Shown here one piece after another: positions 28,390-35,914 of a stretch of 64,000 bases of DNA. The translations under genes and the position numbers were made by a program. The notes under the pieces are model-generated. The model searched no databases. It was not told the DNA's origin and saw nothing but the letters and a program-made list of their open reading frames with translations. Origin of the DNA: WJKG01 sp964627305 (GTDB taxonomy: Bacteria > Zixibacteria > MSB-5A5 > GN15 > FEB-12); the NCBI GenBank assembly GCA_964627305.1, contig CAZVHP010000002.1:62001-126000 (forward strand). Direction: 5' to 3'. Positions within the stretch are counted from its first letter, which is position 1. The number at the start of each line of letters is the position of its first letter.

Positions 28390-28690
28390 TATCACCACCG
28401 ATTCCTAACAACCCCAGAACAAAGGCAAAGATGAGACCGAGGCGAGAATTCGTCGTATCAGACTAGATAACTTTGGATTCTATTTCGATGCGGTGGGCCG
28501 ATTGTTTCTCGGCCATCCTAATGATGCGATCAGCAGCACCTGGAACGATTTCTTCGTAGCCCTGTAATTGCTGAGGGAGGGGCAAGGGGCCAGAATACGA
28601 TGCCCCGATCTCCACCATAGTCTTCTTGGACTGATCGTCGCCAGACAGTTTCTCTTCAGGAATGGGACTTCTGTCTTCCGGCTCTTGCAT
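28390..28690 (-). pseudogene. DUF2335 protein, interrupted by an amber codon and 3'-truncated
   Basis: From ATG 28690 a 75-residue product matches the DUF2335 core: YSGPLPLPQQLQGYEEIVPGAADRIIRMAEKQSAHR. TAG at 28465-28463 ends it just before the expected membrane region. Read past the TAG, the frame continues SDTTNSRLGLIFAFVLGLLGIGG, the start of a DUF2335 membrane helix, then loses similarity at about 28390 close to the end of the permease gene. This looks like a decayed gene: a nonsense mutation plus a deletion. The 75-residue soluble part might still be made, as its start overlaps the upstream gene by 35 nt. Confidence 0.7.
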
Positions 28691-28892
28691 ACTCCTTGAG
28701 AGCCTCCCTCATATCGACGCCCACCATCATCCAGTCATCTGCTATGGCAATTCGATCTGCAGACTCCGCTGACTTGCTGTAGTTGTATGTGTTCAACGTT
28801 GAACCCAAATCCAGAACTCTTGCCATGCCTTCAACGAATGAAGGGCGAGCAAACAGTCGAAATGTCTTAGTGTTCTTAATGAGTTGAACCAT
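28656..28892 (-). CDS. Conserved small hypothetical protein paired with DUF2335
   Basis: A 78-residue protein from ATG 28892, which has AGAGGTGG five bases upstream; an in-frame ATG 30 bases earlier lacks such a site. It shows FARPSFVEGMARVLDLGSTLNTYNYSKSAESADRIAIADDWMMVGVDMREAL, a pattern recalled from small proteins often next to DUF2335 genes. The last 35 bases overlap the DUF2335 start. Function unknown. The pair looks like accessory cargo that is now decaying. Confidence 0.65.
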   Translation of the reverse strand: MVQLIKNTKTFRLFARPSFVEGMARVLDLGSTLNTYNYSKSAESADRIAIADDWMMVGVDMREALKEYARAGRQKSHS

Positions 28893-29273
28893 TCTGCCAC
28901 CTCTCGAAGAAACGTACTCCACCAGTAAACCATCCCAAGGCGCCGCTTGTCAGGGGCTTTGTTCACTCCTTTCAACAACTGCTGACATAGATGGTTTCGG
29001 TCCATTTGCTCATATCCCTTAGAATTGACCTACACCCACCCAAATGGATCTCGACGGCATGCATGCATGGTATCAAGCTGCTATGAGCAAATCGCCTACG
29101 CCACCAAGTCATCCGGCTGCCGGATCGACTGTAATTATACAGAATCTGGCAGCCGGTCGTCTCCGCCCGTCTTGCGCAGGCTGAGCGTTCAAACCGCCTA
29201 AGACACTTATATACAATAACATACAAGGAGCCGCGCATTTCTTCTCATTTTTGGGGTGATTGTCGGAAACCTC
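28893..29273. other. Non-coding stretch before groESL
   Basis: No supported gene; short frames on the minus strand show no family features. Confidence 0.5.
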
Positions 29274-29301
29274 TTGACATTTTCCGGGTTACAATTACAT
29301 T
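29274..29301 (+). promoter_or_regulatory. groESL promoter
   Basis: TTGACA, about 16 bp, then TACATT, lying just upstream of the CIRCE operator. Coordinates are good to within about 2 bases. Confidence 0.65.
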
Positions 29302-29309
29302 GATCGCTG

Positions 29310-29336
29310 TTAGCACTCGCGTCGTGTGAGTGCTAA
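29310..29336 (+). promoter_or_regulatory. CIRCE operator (HrcA site)
   Basis: A perfect inverted repeat TTAGCACTC-N9-GAGTGCTAA, the canonical CIRCE element bound by the heat-shock repressor HrcA. It overlaps the predicted transcription start, so groESL is repressed in unstressed cells. hrcA itself is not in the window. Confidence 0.97.
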
Positions 29337-29431
29337 CAAGCGTAGATGGGACGTGTTATTGAGGAACAGCCTATTCGAGGCTTATAAACAGCATCTAAAC
29401 CGCCAGTTGGCGGATCGAAGGAGGAAACACA

Positions 29432-29725
29432 ATGCAGGTGAAACCGCTTGCTGATCGCGTGGTGATCAAGCCTGTCGAGGAGCAGGAAGTCAAGAAGGGC
29501 GGCATTATCATTCCTGATACCGCTAAGGAGAAGCCGATGCAGGGCGAGGTGGTTGAGGTCGGGCCTGGGCGCACCACTGAAGAGGGAACCCGCATGCCGA
29601 TGGAGGTCAAGAAGGGGGACCGTGTTCTCTACGGTAAGTACTCCGGTACTGAGGTTTCCATTGATGGTGACGAGTACCTGATCATGCGTGAGTCCGACAT
29701 TTTTGCTGTCGTGCAGAATGGCTGA
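29432..29725 (+). CDS. groES: Co-chaperonin GroES
   Basis: A 97-residue GroES of normal length: begins MQVKPLADRVVIKP, contains the mobile loop KKGGIIIPDTAKEKP (about residues 22-36), and ends YLIMRESDIFAVV. It forms the heptameric lid of GroEL in cytoplasmic protein folding. AAGGAGG precedes the ATG. First gene of the CIRCE-controlled operon, 59 bp before groEL. Confidence 0.98.
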   Translation: MQVKPLADRVVIKPVEEQEVKKGGIIIPDTAKEKPMQGEVVEVGPGRTTEEGTRMPMEVKKGDRVLYGKYSGTEVSIDGDEYLIMRESDIFAVVQNG

Positions 29726-29784
29726 CATCGGGGACTGCAACCGTAAACCGACCACAGAATGGAAAGTTAAGAGGTTACATAGCT

Positions 29785-31434
29785 ATGAGTAAGTTAATCT
29801 ATTTTGAATCTGATGCGCGCGCCCGTCTGAAAAAGGGTGTGGACAAGCTTGCCGATGCGGTCAAGGTGACGCTCGGCCCCAAGGGCCGCAATGTTGTGCT
29901 GGAGAAGAAGTTTGGTGCCCCCACGATCACCAAGGACGGTGTCACGGTCGCCAAGGAGATCGATCTTGAGGATCGTCTTGAGAATATCGGTGCCCAGATG
30001 GTCAAGGAGGTTGCGTCCAAGACCTCTGATGATGCCGGTGATGGTACCACGACAGCCACTGTCATGGCTCAGGCAATCTTTCGCGAGGGTCTGAAGAACG
30101 TTACCGCCGGTCACAATCCCATGGCCATCAAGCGCGGTATTGACAAGGCCGTTGCCGCCGTGACCGCCGAGATAAAGAAGATGTCGAAGCCTGTCTCGGG
30201 GAAGACAGAGATCGCTCAGGTCGGCACTATCAGCTCCAACTCTGACCATGAGATCGGCGAGTTGATCGCCGAGGCGATGGAGAAGGTGGGCAAGGATGGG
30301 GTCATCACGGTCGAGGAGGCCAAGACGGCCGAGACGTATCTTGATGTTGTCGAGGGGATGCAGTTCGACCGCGGCTACGTGTCGCCGTATTTCGTGACCG
30401 ATCCCGATGCCATGGAGGCGGTACTTGAGGACCCGATGGTACTCATTCACGACAAGAAGATCTCCGGCATGAAGGACCTTCTGCCCATTCTCGAGAAGGT
30501 TGCTCAGTCGGGTCGTCCGCTTATGATCATAGCCGAGGATATCGAGGGTGAGGCTCTGGCCACGCTGGTGGTCAACAAGCTGCGCGGCACTTTGAAGGTT
30601 GCCGCCGTCAAGGCTCCGGGCTTTGGTGATCGTCGCAAGGCCATGCTCGAGGATATCGCAGTGCTTACCGGCGGCAAGGTGATCAGTGAGGAAGTCGGCT
30701 TCAAGCTGGAGAATGCGGTTCTCTCCGATCTTGGCACCGCCAAGAAGATCAATGTGGACAAGGAGAACACGACCATTGTCGAGGGTGCGGGTGACAAGGA
30801 GGCTATCAAGGGCCGAATTGCGCAGATCCGTCGGCAGATCGACGATTCCACCAGCGACTACGACCGTGAGAAGCTGCAGGAGCGTCTGGCCAAGCTGGCT
30901 GGCGGTGTTGCTGTCATCAATGTGGGCGCGGCTACCGAGGTTGAGATGAAGGAGAAGAAGGCTCGTGTTGAGGATGCTCTCCATGCTACCCGCGCGGCGG
31001 TCGAGGAAGGTATTGTGCCGGGTGGCGGCGTGGCTCTGCTTCGTGCGAAGAAGGTTCTTGAGGCGCTCAAGAGCGACAACCCCGAAGAAGCGGTGGGTGT
31101 CACAATCGTCCTGAAGGCGCTTGAGGAACCGATCCGCCAGATCGCAGCCAATGCCGGCATGGAAGCCTCTGTCGTTGTAAACCGCGTGCTTTCCGAGAAG
31201 GATGCCTTCGGTTTCAACGCGACCACTGGTCAGTATGAGGATCTTCTGAAGGCCGGCGTCATTGACCCCACCAAGGTCACCCGCTCGGCACTCGAAAACG
31301 CGGCCAGCATTGCCGGTCTCTTGCTGACCACCGAGGCTGTTGTCGCTGAGAAGCCCGAGGAGAAGGGCAGTGCCCCTGCCGGTACGCCTGATATGGGCAT
31401 GGGCGGTATGGGTGGTATGGGCGGTATGTACTAA
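29785..31434 (+). CDS. groEL: Chaperonin GroEL
   Basis: A 549-residue 60-kDa chaperonin, full length. The ATP site DGTTTATVMAQAI (about residue 86) and VPGGGVALLRA near residue 410 are intact. The C-terminal tail is GMGGMGGMGGMY, the usual flexible Gly-Met repeat. It folds proteins in the cytoplasm with GroES. Transcription ends at the hairpin 35 bp downstream. Confidence 0.98.
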   Translation: MSKLIYFESDARARLKKGVDKLADAVKVTLGPKGRNVVLEKKFGAPTITKDGVTVAKEIDLEDRLENIGAQMVKEVASKTSDDAGDGTTTATVMAQAIFREGLKNVTAGHNPMAIKRGIDKAVAAVTAEIKKMSKPVSGKTEIAQVGTISSNSDHEIGELIAEAMEKVGKDGVITVEEAKTAETYLDVVEGMQFDRGYVSPYFVTDPDAMEAVLEDPMVLIHDKKISGMKDLLPILEKVAQSGRPLMIIAEDIEGEALATLVVNKLRGTLKVAAVKAPGFGDRRKAMLEDIAVLTGGKVISEEVGFKLENAVLSDLGTAKKINVDKENTTIVEGAGDKEAIKGRIAQIRRQIDDSTSDYDREKLQERLAKLAGGVAVINVGAATEVEMKEKKARVEDALHATRAAVEEGIVPGGGVALLRAKKVLEALKSDNPEEAVGVTIVLKALEEPIRQIAANAGMEASVVVNRVLSEKDAFGFNATTGQYEDLLKAGVIDPTKVTRSALENAASIAGLLLTTEAVVAEKPEEKGSAPAGTPDMGMGGMGGMGGMY

Positions 31435-31468
31435 GCCGCACATTTCTGTAGTTCATAGTCTGATACGG

Positions 31469-31505
31469 AAGCTGGCTCGACTGACGTGGTCGGGCCAGCT
31501 TTCTT
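31469..31505 (+). terminator. groESL terminator
   Basis: AAGCTGGC and GCCAGCTT with an inner TCGAC/GTCGG pairing give a 13-bp stem, followed by TTCTT. Confidence 0.8.
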
Positions 31506-31735
31506 GCTGACCTGCGCATAGCGTGTCTCGGATGGAATTGCCGCATCCGGCACGTCCCCGAAATCCATCTGATCTCGTCGTCTCCAGCCACTGGCAGTCT
31601 GGCCGGTCTGTGGGTTTCTGGCGTGTCAGCGGTATGAGGGTGCTGGTGGAACCCGCGCGTCCGATTGGCAGTGCCAGGTGAGGATTGGGGTGATGTGGGT
31701 TTCGGGTCCGCGAGCAGCAAGGGAGGATTAGGGAT
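31506..31735. other. Non-coding stretch between groEL and the RRM gene
   Basis: No gene or clear motif seen between the two converging terminators. Confidence 0.4.
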
Positions 31736-31769
31736 AAAAAGCGCAGAGACCGGCGCGAGGCCGGTCTCT
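31736..31769 (-). terminator. Terminator of the first RRM gene
   Basis: Read on the minus strand, AGAGACCGGC and GCCGGTCTCT form a perfect 10-bp stem, followed by GCGC and a T run. The same 10-bp arms end the second RRM gene at 40619-40643. Confidence 0.85.
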
Positions 31770-31815
31770 TGAAGTATTTTGGATTGGTCTGGTAAGGCGA
31801 ATGCTCTGGATCGTC

Positions 31816-32136
31816 CTACCAGGAGCGCCCGCCGCGATAATCGCCGCCACCGCCGCGACCGCCGCCACGGCCACCACCACGGCCGCCGCCACCGCCGCCG
31901 GGGCGAGCCTCGTTGACGTTCAACGTCCGGCCATCGACTTCCTTGCCGTTGAGTTCGGCAATGGCGGCCATCGCCTCGTCACGGTTGGACATTTCCACAA
32001 AGGCAAACCCTCTCGGTTTTCCACTGTACTTGTCCGTGATCACGTTGACACTCGTAACCTCGCCAAACGCCTCGAAGGCCTGGCGGAGCGACTCCTCAGT
32101 CGTATCGTACGAGAGGTTTCCGATGTAGATATTCAT
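31816..32136 (-). CDS. Glycine-rich RRM RNA-binding protein (copy 1)
   Basis: A 106-residue protein. One RRM domain covers residues 1-80, with RNP2 (IYIGNL, residues 3-8) and RNP1 (KPRGFAFVEM, about 40-49), followed by a tail of GGGR/GGRGG repeats ending RGGRSW. Such small RRM proteins bind RNA and are often cold-induced in cyanobacteria and Bacteroidetes-related phyla. It has GGAGAG before the ATG, a leader of about 179 nt with a conserved hairpin, and a strong promoter. A paralogue lies at 40303-40587 with the same leader architecture and terminator stem. Confidence 0.92.
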   Translation of the reverse strand: MNIYIGNLSYDTTEESLRQAFEAFGEVTSVNVITDKYSGKPRGFAFVEMSNRDEAMAAIAELNGKEVDGRTLNVNEARPGGGGGGRGGGRGGGRGGGGDYRGGRSW

Positions 32137-32315
32137 TCTACTCTCCGGTCTTGCCCGCCTGCACTTCTGCCAGACGCCGCACCAGTGGTCGACGTTGGGA
32201 AGACGGGCACGTTCATGCGCACCATTGCGCGACGATCCCCTGCATCAGCTTTTTCCAAAGATTTGACAGACAGAGCCAAGCCTTGATAAAAACCACCTGG
32301 GATACGTGTTTCTAC
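32137..32315 (-). promoter_or_regulatory. Long structured 5' leader of RRM gene 1
   Basis: About 179 nt from the predicted start site to the ATG. A hairpin GCGCA-ATGG-TGCGC lies at 32230-32217 (minus strand), exactly 81 nt before the ATG, with GCTGAT 19 nt before the hairpin and GGAGAGTAGA directly before the ATG. All are shared in position with the leader at 40122-40302. Probably a cis-acting post-transcriptional control element. Confidence 0.7.
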
Positions 32316-32321
32316 GTTCGA

Positions 32322-32350
32322 ATAGTATCGGCAATTTTTCCAAATGTCAA
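32322..32350 (-). promoter_or_regulatory. Promoter of RRM gene 1
   Basis: On the minus strand TTGACA (32350-32345) and TACTAT (32327-32322) are separated by exactly 17 bp, a near-consensus sigma70 promoter. Confidence 0.8.
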
Positions 32351-32377
32351 CAGGAAAACACATGCGACGACTGCGGT

Positions 32378-32401
32378 AAACTATTGCCAAACCGATAGTT
32401 T
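32378..32401. promoter_or_regulatory. Dyad in the divergent RRM1/trmO region
   Basis: AAACTAT-N10-ATAGTTT, a perfect 7-bp inverted repeat between the two divergent promoters; operator-like. The binding protein is unknown. Confidence 0.45.
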
Positions 32402-32438
32402 CGCCGGCACATGCGGGTTTGCGATTGGTATTGCCTTG

Positions 32439-32467
32439 TTGACGTGAGCGGCGGCCGGACATATAGT
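32439..32467 (+). promoter_or_regulatory. Promoter of trmO
   Basis: TTGACG and TATAGT separated by 17 bp. The predicted start, near 32474, lies after the TTG at 32467, which excludes that codon as the translation start. Confidence 0.65.
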
Positions 32468-32496
32468 TGGCACGGACGATCAGCCCTGGAGGTGAT

Positions 32497-33012
32497 TTGG
32501 AGTCAATTGTATACAATCCAGTTGGGATTATTCACACGCCTTTCACAATGCCCAAGGATACGCCTATCCAGCCGAAATATGCAGCCGGAAGTAAAGGGCG
32601 GGTGGTGGTCGAGACGCAGTATGCCGAGGGTCTGGCTGATCTGGACGGGTTTTCTCATATCACGCTGGTCTACCACCTGCACCGAAGCGAGGGTTATCGG
32701 CTCAAGGTGGTTCCATACCTGGACACCGTCGAGCGGGGTGTGTTTGCCACCCGGGCACCGAGGCGGCCGAATGCTATTGGGATATCGGTGGTCGTGCTCG
32801 AGCGGATTGAAGGGAATGTGTTGCACGTGGCCAATGTTGATATGCTTGATGGCACGCCGCTGCTGGATATCAAGCCGTATGTCGATGCTTTCGTTGGTGA
32901 TACGCCGCTGAGATCGGGCTGGATCGGGCAGGCGCAACATGATCGAGCGGACGGCCGGGCTGATGGCCGCTTTCACGAGGATGACGATACGTCCACAGGA
33001 AGCGGTGTCTGA
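32497..33012 (+). CDS. trmO: TrmO-family tRNA methyltransferase (TsaA/YaeB fold)
   Basis: About 171 residues. PVGIIHTPF (N-terminus), LDGFSHITLVYHLHRS and GVFATRAPRRPNAIGISVVVL are hallmarks of the TsaA-like beta-barrel family. These use S-adenosylmethionine to methylate N6 of t6A37 in tRNA. TTG 32497 is preferred as start because GGAGGTGA lies just upstream and the promoter overlaps the earlier TTG. The C-terminus extends into a His/Asp-rich tail (RADGRFHEDDDTS), which is unusual. Some TsaA-like proteins have other roles, so the substrate assignment is by family. Confidence 0.85.
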   Translation: MESIVYNPVGIIHTPFTMPKDTPIQPKYAAGSKGRVVVETQYAEGLADLDGFSHITLVYHLHRSEGYRLKVVPYLDTVERGVFATRAPRRPNAIGISVVVLERIEGNVLHVANVDMLDGTPLLDIKPYVDAFVGDTPLRSGWIGQAQHDRADGRADGRFHEDDDTSTGSGV

Positions 33013-33034
33013 CGTAAGTGGGGCGGGACAGGTG

Positions 33035-34150
33035 CTAACGAGTGGCGTGGCGTGGCCCGATGAAGACAGCGCAGCGGAAGACATCCTTGCCGTAGCGATT
33101 CATGCGCAGGAATTCACTTCGTTCGATGGCGATGTGGCGTGCTCTTTCGAGTCGCGGTTGATAGGACTCAGCGTCGGAATCATGAATGTAGATTTTGTGC
33201 CGGTCGAAGCCGGTAATGACTACCCAATGCGGGGTCTTGTCGCCGGTCAGGCGGTAGGTTGATATGAGGGTGATGGGAATCATGCCGCGCACCATGAGGC
33301 TGATGATGTCCTCCAGCCCGAAGTCGAAGACAGCGGTTGCCACGCCGTTTTCTTCGGCGCGGTGTTTGAGGTCCTGGTGCACAAGCTTGATGACGGCTCG
33401 CTTTTTGTCGCTGCGCACCGAGGCGTAGAAGGGGGTGCGGTCGCTGGACTGCAGGACGCGGGCTGAGAAGCCTCGCCTGCGGGCTGCAAGGGCCAGTCCG
33501 TATGGTCCGGCCCCACCGACGCCGGAGGTCATGTAAATGAGGGTGGATTCTTTCCAGAGATTCAGTTCCTCAATGCGGTTATCGGGGATGGTGTCATCCA
33601 GATGCCTCATGGCCATCAGTAGTGATGCCGGTCCGCAGGTGAAATCGAGTGTTTGCGGATAGTACGGGATGCGGCGTTTGAGCTGCTCGGGGGTGTTGCC
33701 GGGCAGCCGCCTGGCCATTTTGAGGCCGTCGGTGCCATCCTCGTAGTAATGAGGCAACCGCCCGGTGATGGCGAATCCGTGTTTCTGGTAGAAGCGGACA
33801 GCCGCTTCATTGTCTACTCTTACCTCGAGCAGCAGGTTTTCTCGGCCACGAACGGCTGTTTCCTTTTCGCACTCCTCGAGCAGCAGTGTTCCCATACCGC
33901 GACCCTGGGCTTCGGGGGAGATGGCGATGCTGTAGAGCCGGCCGGCTTTTGATCCGCGGCGCCACAAGAGGTAGGCCGCTCCGAGCAACCGGCCCGACTG
34001 CTCGACGAGCAGGACCGAGGAGCGTGCTCTGGTCAGCAGGTACTCGATCTGATCCTCGGTGAACCGGTCGGCCGCGAAGGCGGAAAGCTCAAGTTTCAGC
34101 AGTTGGTCCAGATCGTGCTGGGATGCGAGACGGATGGTGGGTTGAGGCAT
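33035..34150 (-). CDS. GNAT acetyltransferase fused to C39-like cysteine peptidase
   Basis: A 371-residue fusion. Residues 1-148 form a RimI-like GNAT domain with the acetyl-CoA loop SPEAQGRGMGTLLL (about 78-91). Residues 160-371 form a C39/papain-like peptidase: Gln166 and Cys172 in YPQTLDFTCGPASLL, His308 in KTPHWVVITGF, and Asp324 or Asp326 in YIHDSD. The start overlaps the stop of the ATP-grasp gene by one base (TGATG). This fusion is known to occur next to RimK-like ligases. Likely role: acylating and cleaving a peptide or peptide tag made by the neighbouring ligase; this is inference. Confidence 0.88.
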   Translation of the reverse strand: MPQPTIRLASQHDLDQLLKLELSAFAADRFTEDQIEYLLTRARSSVLLVEQSGRLLGAAYLLWRRGSKAGRLYSIAISPEAQGRGMGTLLLEECEKETAVRGRENLLLEVRVDNEAAVRFYQKHGFAITGRLPHYYEDGTDGLKMARRLPGNTPEQLKRRIPYYPQTLDFTCGPASLLMAMRHLDDTIPDNRIEELNLWKESTLIYMTSGVGGAGPYGLALAARRRGFSARVLQSSDRTPFYASVRSDKKRAVIKLVHQDLKHRAEENGVATAVFDFGLEDIISLMVRGMIPITLISTYRLTGDKTPHWVVITGFDRHKIYIHDSDAESYQPRLERARHIAIERSEFLRMNRYGKDVFRCAVFIGPRHATR

Positions 34151-35040
34151 CAGGACTCCTCGAGGTGCCTGGTGAGAAAACGGACCATGCGCTCGTACAG
34201 GTGTCCCGCCTTCTGATCCTCCTCGCCGGCGACGATGGAGGGGTTGTCGTTGACTTCGATGACATAGTAGTCGCCGTTGACCTGTTTCAGGTCGACACCA
34301 TACAACCCTTTGCCGATAGCGTTACAGGCCTCGATGGCGCGCTGGATGAGGGCCGGGTCGGCGTCTTGCAGGGGTACGCCCTTAACGGGTCCATAGACGG
34401 TGCGGCCGTCGGAGAGGTAGGTGAGTATCTTCCACTGCTTTCGCGGGATGGTGTATTGGCAGACATACAGGGCCTCGCCGCCGAGTACTCCGACCCGCCA
34501 GTCAAAACGGGACTGGGTGAAGCGCTGAATGACGATACGATCGGCACGTCGGAAGAAGCGCTTACCGACGCGCAGGAACTCATCGCAGGTGGAGGCCTTG
34601 TCAACGTACATGGAGAAGCTGGAGTTGGGAGCTTTCAGTACCAGGGGTTTGCCGAGCTGACGGAAGAGTTCGTTACAGCGACGGCCGGTCAGCTCATCCT
34701 CGGTGATATAGACGGTATCGGGGATGAGGACGCCGGCTCGCTGCAGATGTCGGTACATGTTGACCTTGTCACAGCAGATGCGGATCGAGTCGGGATCATC
34801 GATGACCATGATGCCGTGCATGTCCGCGATGCGGGCGGCGACGTACGTTGAGTTCAACGGATCGGTCAGGGCGCGAATGAAGATGGCATCGTACTGCGGA
34901 ATCTTGTACATGTCCGGTCGGAACAGGAAGTCGGCCCGATGGCCCAGTCGGCGCGCTACCTGGGCAAAGCGCATCAGGGCATTCATTTCCCATGAGTTGG
35001 AGATGGTGTAGCGCTCGGTGTATATCCCTATCGATCCCAT
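34150..35040 (-). CDS. RimK-like ATP-grasp amino-acid ligase
   Basis: A 296-residue ATP-grasp enzyme. A pre-ATP-grasp region (YDAIFIRAL near residue 50) leads to the core: KPLVLKAPNSSFSMYV (about 131-146), DRIVIQRF (167) and the Mg site GDYYVIEVNDNPS (Glu262, Asn264, Asn266). RimK-type enzymes add glutamate or similar residues to a protein or peptide with ATP. In most relatives an N-terminal RLAN domain is part of the same chain; here it is a separate upstream gene that overlaps by 13 bases. Substrate unknown; cytoplasmic. Confidence 0.88.
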   Translation of the reverse strand: MGSIGIYTERYTISNSWEMNALMRFAQVARRLGHRADFLFRPDMYKIPQYDAIFIRALTDPLNSTYVAARIADMHGIMVIDDPDSIRICCDKVNMYRHLQRAGVLIPDTVYITEDELTGRRCNELFRQLGKPLVLKAPNSSFSMYVDKASTCDEFLRVGKRFFRRADRIVIQRFTQSRFDWRVGVLGGEALYVCQYTIPRKQWKILTYLSDGRTVYGPVKGVPLQDADPALIQRAIEACNAIGKGLYGVDLKQVNGDYYVIEVNDNPSIVAGEEDQKAGHLYERMVRFLTRHLEES

Positions 35041-35672
35041 TGGATATGTTTCTCCAGGTGGGCCAGCTCTTTGGGACTGAGTTTGGTTGGCGGCAGGGGT
35101 GAAAGATCGCTGACGAAGTACTCACCCTCGGCGGTGACAATCACCCTGACTTTTGCCAGTGGTATACCGAACGACTGCCAGAGCTGGGCCGCTATGGCGC
35201 GGAATCGTGGGGAGCTGGTCCATCCGAGAACGAGGCGGAAGTATACGACCCGTGAACCGGGTGGCAGTTCCTGGCAGCAAATGGCATAGGTGAAATTACG
35301 GGTCATGGATTTGGCGATGGCCTTCTCTCGTCCGGGCTTGTGCACCACGCGGCTCTTGATCATGAAGGGATTGATGGGGTCAATGACAACCGGTGGTTCG
35401 AAGTAGCCGTTGCTGAGGTAGTAGTTTGGTATCGACAGGCCAGCCAGCCGTGCACGCTCCAGAAACAGTGGCGGTACGTAGGCATCGAGCATCTCCTTGC
35501 CGGTCGGATGTATGCAGGTCCCCTCGAGTTCGTAGTCCTGCGAGGTGTAGTAGGCCAGCTCCAGATAGTCGTAGCTTCCGGCGAGGTTGACGTAGCACTC
35601 TCCCTCGGGATACCAGGCAATCCACTTGCGTTCGATGGCGGTCTTTATGAGAGCCGGTAGTGCGCGGCTCAC
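35028..35672 (-). CDS. RimK-like ATP-grasp N-terminal (RLAN) domain protein
   Basis: A 214-residue protein matching the RLAN domain usually found at the front of RimK-like ligases: NLAGSYDYLELAYYTSQDYELEGTCIHPTGKEMLDAYVPP, then NYYLSNGYFEPP. It ends HIQWDR, and its last 13 bases overlap the ATP-grasp gene in another frame. Together the two genes have about the length of one normal fused protein (510 residues), so this is either gene fission or an old frameshift. It is the first gene of the three-gene unit. Confidence 0.8.
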   Translation of the reverse strand: MSRALPALIKTAIERKWIAWYPEGECYVNLAGSYDYLELAYYTSQDYELEGTCIHPTGKEMLDAYVPPLFLERARLAGLSIPNYYLSNGYFEPPVVIDPINPFMIKSRVVHKPGREKAIAKSMTRNFTYAICCQELPPGSRVVYFRLVLGWTSSPRFRAIAAQLWQSFGIPLAKVRVIVTAEGEYFVSDLSPLPPTKLSPKELAHLEKHIQWDR

Positions 35673-35914
35673 GATTCCTCTTTGCGACCGGCAGTCGCTC
35701 TGTTCAGTTTATCTGTTCAGCCGAGCCAAAGCTGTGTGATCTCGTTTGCCTCGACCTCCGGTTGCGTTCAACGGCGAGCTGATCGCCTTGTTTGCTGAAT
35801 CGAAAGATGAGCATACAAGATTCGATCTGCAACGGGAAACTGTATCTTCGCGTTGGTTCTGCCAAGTTTTCGCGGCCTGCTGCAATGGCGACAAGAGGCG
35901 GTTTCGAGTGGTGG

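Noticed and set aside
28972..29238. 88-codon minus-strand frame
   Set aside because: No ribosome site, no family features, and biased to Arg/Cys/Ser.
29794..31443. Long minus-strand open frame opposite groEL
   Set aside because: GroEL is complete on the plus strand; the antisense frame is a codon-bias shadow.
32467..32469. TTG as start of trmO
   Set aside because: It overlaps the predicted -10 element; TTG 32497 has a GGAGGTGA site.
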